From an uncultured Christensenella sp. (lineage in GTDB: Bacteria > Bacillota > Clostridia > Christensenellales > UBA1242), in NCBI GenBank assembly GCA_949291975.1, contig CASEYA010000046.1, forward strand, positions 1-10,489: DNA of 10,489 nt, read 5' to 3'. Of this stretch, positions 7,279 to 10,489 are shown piece by piece. The position numbers and the translations under genes were made by a program. Each line of letters starts with the position of its first letter. The stretch's first letter is position 1. The notes beneath the pieces were generated by a model. It made no database searches and was not told the DNA's origin. It worked only from the letters and a program-made list of their open reading frames with translations.

Positions 7279-8430
7279 TTAAATCTTTATTATTTCACAA
7301 CTTTCTAGACATTGAGTAATAAGTTTCTCAATGTCTAGTTTTTTCTCTTGCTCTAAAATATCTTCAATTTTTGGTCTGGTAACAGGCTTTTTTGGTAAGA
7401 AAACAGTGCAACAATCTTCAAACGGTTCAATGGAAATATCATATGTTCCAATCTTTTTTGCAACATCAATAATTTCAACCTTATCAAAACCAATAAGAGG
7501 TCTAAACACAGGCATATTAACAACAGCGTTTGTTGCTGTTATACTTTCAATGGTTTGACTTGCCACTTGCCCTAAATTTTCTCCTGTTATAATAGCGTTA
7601 GCCCCAATTTTTCTTGATAATTTTTGAGCAATTCTCATCATTATTCTTCTCATTAAAATTATCATATAGTTATTATCACAAAAGCGGTTTATTTCCTCTT
7701 GAACCTTTGTAAAGCTTATAAAATGCAAATTTATATGTCCACAAAATTCACTCATTTTTTTTGCTAGACGAATAACTTTTTCTTTTGCTTGCAAACTGGT
7801 ATATGGAAAACTGTAAAAATGAACGGCATTTATAATCATTCCCCGTTTTGCCATGTAAAAACTTGCAACAGGGCTGTCAATTCCACCACTTAAAAGAAGC
7901 ATCCCTTTTCCAGCAGTGCCAACTGGCATTCCACCATAGCACATTATATCTTGAAAAGAAATATATGTCCAACCGTCTTCACGAATATCAATCTTTACTT
8001 CAATTTCTGGGTTATGCACATCAACCTTTATGTTTGAATTATTATCCAAAATCAACCCGCCAAGGTCTTTAGCGAATTCCATTGACTTAATTGGAAAACG
8101 CTTGTCAGCTCTTCGAACAACAACCTTAAAAGTCTTATTGTCCAAGACTAATTCTGCGCAAAATTTTTTAATTTCATCAATATCTGTTTTCAGTTTTAAC
8201 GCAACACTAAGAGAATGCAAACCAAAAACCTTTTGAAGTTTTTCGATAATTTGTTCTTGATTTTCATTATTAAAATCACAAACAACATACCTTCCAGCAA
8301 TCTTTTTTATGGTTGCTCCAGAAAAACTAATTGCTTTTTTTATATTTTCTATTAAAAATTTTTCAAAAAAACCTCTATTGAGTCCTTTTAAATGAATTTC
8401 GCCATACCTTAATAAAATTACTTTTTCCAT
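7279..8430 (-). CDS. thiI: tRNA 4-thiouridine synthase (sulfurtransferase) ThiI, rhodanese-less form
   Basis: ThiI adenylates U8 of tRNA and replaces its oxygen with sulfur to give s4U; in some bacteria it also supplies sulfur for the thiamine thiazole. The protein has 383 residues. It has an N-terminal ferredoxin-like part and THUMP domain (roughly 1-165), then a PP-loop ATPase domain with SGGIDSP (181-187), GENLGQVASQT (282-292) and FEDCC (337-341). Cys340 or Cys341 is the likely sulfur-handling residue of this domain. The C-terminal rhodanese domain of the longer E. coli enzyme (482 residues) is absent. That is normal for the Bacillota form and is not a truncation, since the frame ends cleanly. 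The ATG at 8430 lies 13 bases inside the preceding desulfurase gene, with AAAGGT about 9 bases upstream. The pairing suggests that the neighbouring desulfurase hands sulfur directly to ThiI, as with NifZ and ThiI in Bacillus subtilis. Confidence 0.96.
   Translation of the reverse strand: MEKVILLRYGEIHLKGLNRGFFEKFLIENIKKAISFSGATIKKIAGRYVVCDFNNENQEQIIEKLQKVFGLHSLSVALKLKTDIDEIKKFCAELVLDNKTFKVVVRRADKRFPIKSMEFAKDLGGLILDNNSNIKVDVHNPEIEVKIDIREDGWTYISFQDIMCYGGMPVGTAGKGMLLLSGGIDSPVASFYMAKRGMIINAVHFYSFPYTSLQAKEKVIRLAKKMSEFCGHINLHFISFTKVQEEINRFCDNNYMIILMRRIMMRIAQKLSRKIGANAIITGENLGQVASQTIESITATNAVVNMPVFRPLIGFDKVEIIDVAKKIGTYDISIEPFEDCCTVFLPKKPVTRPKIEDILEQEKKLDIEKLITQCLESCEIIKI
7305..7344 (+). terminator. 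Intrinsic terminator for the PBP gene, inside the 3' end of thiI
   Basis: On the plus strand there is a perfect 12-base-pair inverted repeat, CTAGACATTGAG (7305-7316) and CTCAATGTCTAG (7327-7338), with a 10-base loop, followed immediately by six T (7339-7344). It lies 94 bases past the PBP stop. It also encodes residues 365-376 of ThiI on the other strand. Read on the minus strand it has no T-run after it, so it is not the thiI terminator. Confidence 0.8.
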
Positions 8431-9551
8431 ATGTTTAAACCTTTAATTTTATCTAATTTTTCTTTTAACACTTTGCAAAATATATCAACTTCTTCTTCTG
8501 TGTTATTTTCACAAAAACTAACACGAATATTTCCATCTGTGCTAGTTTTATCCTTACCCATTTCAGTTAAAACCCTGTTGCCTTTGTGCTTGGAATTACA
8601 AGACGAGCCTGTGCTAACAAAAATCTCCTCTTCTTCTAGCATATGCAATAGCACCTCACCTTTTGTTTTAAAACTGAGGCTAACAATATATGGTGAATCA
8701 TTTTCTTGATTTCCATTCAAAACAAAATTGATATCACCCAGATTTTGTAATAGTCTTGCTTTCAAAATTTTGGCATGCTCAAAATTTGATTTTAAATTCT
8801 TTTGCATTTTTTCTACCGCCATTAAAAAAGCCATTATGCCAGCAACATTTTCTGTTCCAGAGCGAATATTCTGCTCTTGTCCACCACCAAAAATAAACGT
8901 TTTTATTGGCAACTCTTTTCTAAACACAAGTGCACCAACCCCTCGTGGACCATGGACTTTATGACTGCTAACGGTATAGGCATCAACACCCAAATGCTTT
9001 AAGTTTGTATTAATTTTACAAAATGCTTGCACACCGTCACAGTGAAATATTGCATTTTTTGTTTTGTTTTTAATTATTTTTGCAATATTAGCAATATCAT
9101 TTACTGCACCTGTTTCATTATTAACATGCATAATAGAAACAAAACCAACAGAATCATTCAGTTTATTTGTTAAATCATCAACATCAACTTTTCCTTCTGT
9201 TGTAAGATGCACAAAATCAACATCAAAGCCTTGTTGTTTTAAATGTTGAGCAGTTTCATAGATGGAAGAATGCTCTCCTCCACCAATTAATATTTTTTTA
9301 TTTTTTTGCGCAAAAGAACTAAGTGCAATATTGTTTGCTTCTGTTGCACTCGCTGTAAAAACCACCTGAAAATCATCTGCACCAAGATATTCTCGCAGTT
9401 TGTTTTTTGCATTTTCAAGGTCACTGAAAACTTTTATTGATTTACTATATATACCCGATGGATTATAAAAGTTTTCTTGACTGTAAACACACATAAACTC
9501 TGCCACATCTTTAAAAATTTTTGTGGTAGAGGCATTATCAAAATATATCAT
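8418..9551 (-). CDS. Cysteine desulfurase (NifS/IscS family, probably the ThiI partner)
   Basis: This PLP enzyme removes sulfur from L-cysteine, giving alanine and an enzyme persulfide. The protein has 377 residues, a usual family length. It shows the N-terminal YFDNASTT, GGGEHSS with His94, NNETGA (144-149), CDGVQ with Asp172 and Gln175, and SSHKVHGPRG with the PLP-binding Lys198. It also has GGGQEQNIRSGTENV (222-236) and the mobile loop STGSSCNS with catalytic Cys318. The loop and the motifs place it with the NifS/IscS group rather than the SufS group. The start ATG overlaps the pheT stop as ATGA, with GAGGG just upstream, and its end overlaps thiI by 13 bases. This placement indicates a ThiI-dedicated enzyme like B. 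subtilis NifZ. It could also supply Fe-S assembly if no other IscS exists, which the window cannot tell. The symbol is left blank for that reason. Confidence 0.95.
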   Translation of the reverse strand: MIYFDNASTTKIFKDVAEFMCVYSQENFYNPSGIYSKSIKVFSDLENAKNKLREYLGADDFQVVFTASATEANNIALSSFAQKNKKILIGGGEHSSIYETAQHLKQQGFDVDFVHLTTEGKVDVDDLTNKLNDSVGFVSIMHVNNETGAVNDIANIAKIIKNKTKNAIFHCDGVQAFCKINTNLKHLGVDAYTVSSHKVHGPRGVGALVFRKELPIKTFIFGGGQEQNIRSGTENVAGIMAFLMAVEKMQKNLKSNFEHAKILKARLLQNLGDINFVLNGNQENDSPYIVSLSFKTKGEVLLHMLEEEEIFVSTGSSCNSKHKGNRVLTEMGKDKTSTDGNIRVSFCENNTEEEVDIFCKVLKEKLDKIKGLNIWKK

Positions 9552-10489
9552 TGTTCCCTCAATTTTGCATCAAATTTTTGACCTAATGTGTCAATAATAA
9601 TTTGAACTTGTCCACTAACTTCTTCTTGTGTTAAGGTTGCATCTTTTCTTCTGAATGTTAAACTGAATGCCACACTTTTTTTATTTACACCAAGTTGCTC
9701 ACTTTGATATACATCAAAAAATTCAACATTTTCACAAATATTACCACCAGATTTTCGCACTTGCTCTAAAATGCTTCCAACAGGAATATCAGCATCAACA
9801 ACAAACGCTAAATCACGACTTGATGATGGGAATTTTGCCAGTTCCTTTACCTTTTTTACTTTTTTTGATGGAAGATTTTTTAGCTCAATTTCAAAATAGT
9901 AAACATTGTCTTTTATTTCAAAATTGTTTGTAATTCTTGGACTAATTTTCCCTATTTTGCCAACTTTTTGCTTTCCAATCATAATATCAGCACTTATGTT
10001 AGGATGCATTCCAATGTTTTTCTCTTGCGCATAATTAAATGTTACTCCCAATTTTTCAGCAAGCATTTCAGTTATGCTTTTGACAGAAAAGAAGTTTTTG
10101 TCTTTCTCAACTGATATAAAACTTAGAATTTCTCTTTCGGTTAAATTCTCATTTTCATTAACAAAAACCTTTCCCACTTCATATAGTGCAAAATTTTTAT
10201 TTTTATGATTTATATTATATTTTACCGCACCCAACATTGAAGTTAACATTTGAGTTCTTAAAACAGACATATATGCATTAAGTGGATTGCTGATTTTAAT
10301 TTGTTTTGTATATAAATCATTGGTTTTATCAATACCTAACTTTAACACATCTTCTTCACCGATAAGAGTAAATGTTTTTATTTCATTAGCGCCTGAAATT
10401 GTCATTAACTGTTTAACTGTTTTTTCAAGCTCAACCACTTGCTCATATCCACCAGCGATTGATTGAGTGTTGTTATTATGCGCATTTGG
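9548..10489 (-). CDS. pheT: Phenylalanyl-tRNA synthetase beta subunit, C-terminal 313 residues (enters from right edge)
   Basis: PheT is the beta subunit of the alpha2-beta2 enzyme that attaches phenylalanine to tRNA-Phe. The visible part holds the end of the B5 region (GGYEQ), then the catalytic-like core with NPLNAYMSVLRTQML and YNINHKNKNFALYEVGKVF. It ends with the C-terminal FDX-ACB anticodon-binding domain (about the last 95 residues), with KFPSSSRDLAFVVD, FFDVYQSEQLG and NKKSVAFSLTFRR. A GTG at 10438 could be taken as a start, but the same frame continues without a stop to the window edge and family similarity continues with it, so the gene is a right-edge partial. It ends in TGA, overlapping the desulfurase ATG by four bases. 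pheS would be expected further upstream. Any T-box or other leader control lies outside the window. Confidence 0.95.
   Translation of the reverse strand, partial: PNAHNNNTQSIAGGYEQVVELEKTVKQLMTISGANEIKTFTLIGEEDVLKLGIDKTNDLYTKQIKISNPLNAYMSVLRTQMLTSMLGAVKYNINHKNKNFALYEVGKVFVNENENLTEREILSFISVEKDKNFFSVKSITEMLAEKLGVTFNYAQEKNIGMHPNISADIMIGKQKVGKIGKISPRITNNFEIKDNVYYFEIELKNLPSKKVKKVKELAKFPSSSRDLAFVVDADIPVGSILEQVRKSGGNICENVEFFDVYQSEQLGVNKKSVAFSLTFRRKDATLTQEEVSGQVQIIIDTLGQKFDAKLREQ

Noticed and set aside
7279..7420. ThiI considered as truncated because it lacks the C-terminal rhodanese domain
   Set aside because: The shorter form is standard in Bacillota and the gene ends with a normal stop just after the conserved PP-loop domain.
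8433..8440. Palindrome GTTTAAAC just upstream of the thiI start
   Set aside because: It is eight A/T-dominated bases inside desulfurase codons, with no repeat elsewhere noticed. It is explained by base composition.
10436..10438. GTG as the start of a separate 296-residue protein
   Set aside because: The frame continues upstream to the window edge with PheT-like sequence, so this GTG is an internal valine codon.
1..10489. Search for defence systems, mobile elements, tRNAs, riboswitches or repeats arrays
   Set aside because: Nearly all bases are in conserved core genes and the two gaps total 169 bases. I saw no transposase, integrase, attachment site, tRNA cloverleaf or array.

Overview
The window is a densely packed, strongly A+T-rich stretch of bacterial core genome. 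It holds seven protein genes and no RNA gene, mobile element, CRISPR array or long gene-free stretch. The largest gaps are 101 and 68 bases. The gene order miaB-mutS-mutL, a ThiI without a rhodanese domain paired with its own cysteine desulfurase, strong AGGAG-type ribosome binding sites and the low G+C all point to a low-GC Bacillota, most likely an uncultured clostridial lineage. TGA is used as a stop (end of pheT) and the genome encodes a class A penicillin-binding protein and mismatch repair, which argues against a wall-less mollicute with a variant code. The exact taxon cannot be read from the sequence.

Layout. Bases 1-4850 (minus strand) carry miaB, mutS and mutL in that transcription order, as one tightly coupled operon. 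mutL runs off the left edge. A 101-base divergent spacer (4851-4951) holds a good sigma-A type promoter for miaB. Bases 4952-7210 (plus strand) carry a monocistronic class A penicillin-binding protein gene. Bases 7279-10489 (minus strand) carry pheT (entering from the right edge), a cysteine desulfurase gene and thiI, again overlapping or coupled, and convergent with the PBP gene.

Function. Two themes recur. The first is tRNA biology: PheT charges tRNA-Phe, ThiI with the desulfurase makes 4-thiouridine at U8, and MiaB methylthiolates A37 of tRNAs reading UNN codons, including tRNA-Phe. The second is mismatch repair (MutS, MutL). The PBP makes peptidoglycan and is unrelated to its neighbours.

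The least ordinary structure is at the convergent PBP/thiI junction. Each gene seems to use an intrinsic terminator lying inside the 3' coding end of the other, so the two mRNAs would overlap antisense by about 185 bases. I see no convincing undescribed multi-gene system; the remaining points are modest sequence peculiarities in otherwise well-known families.
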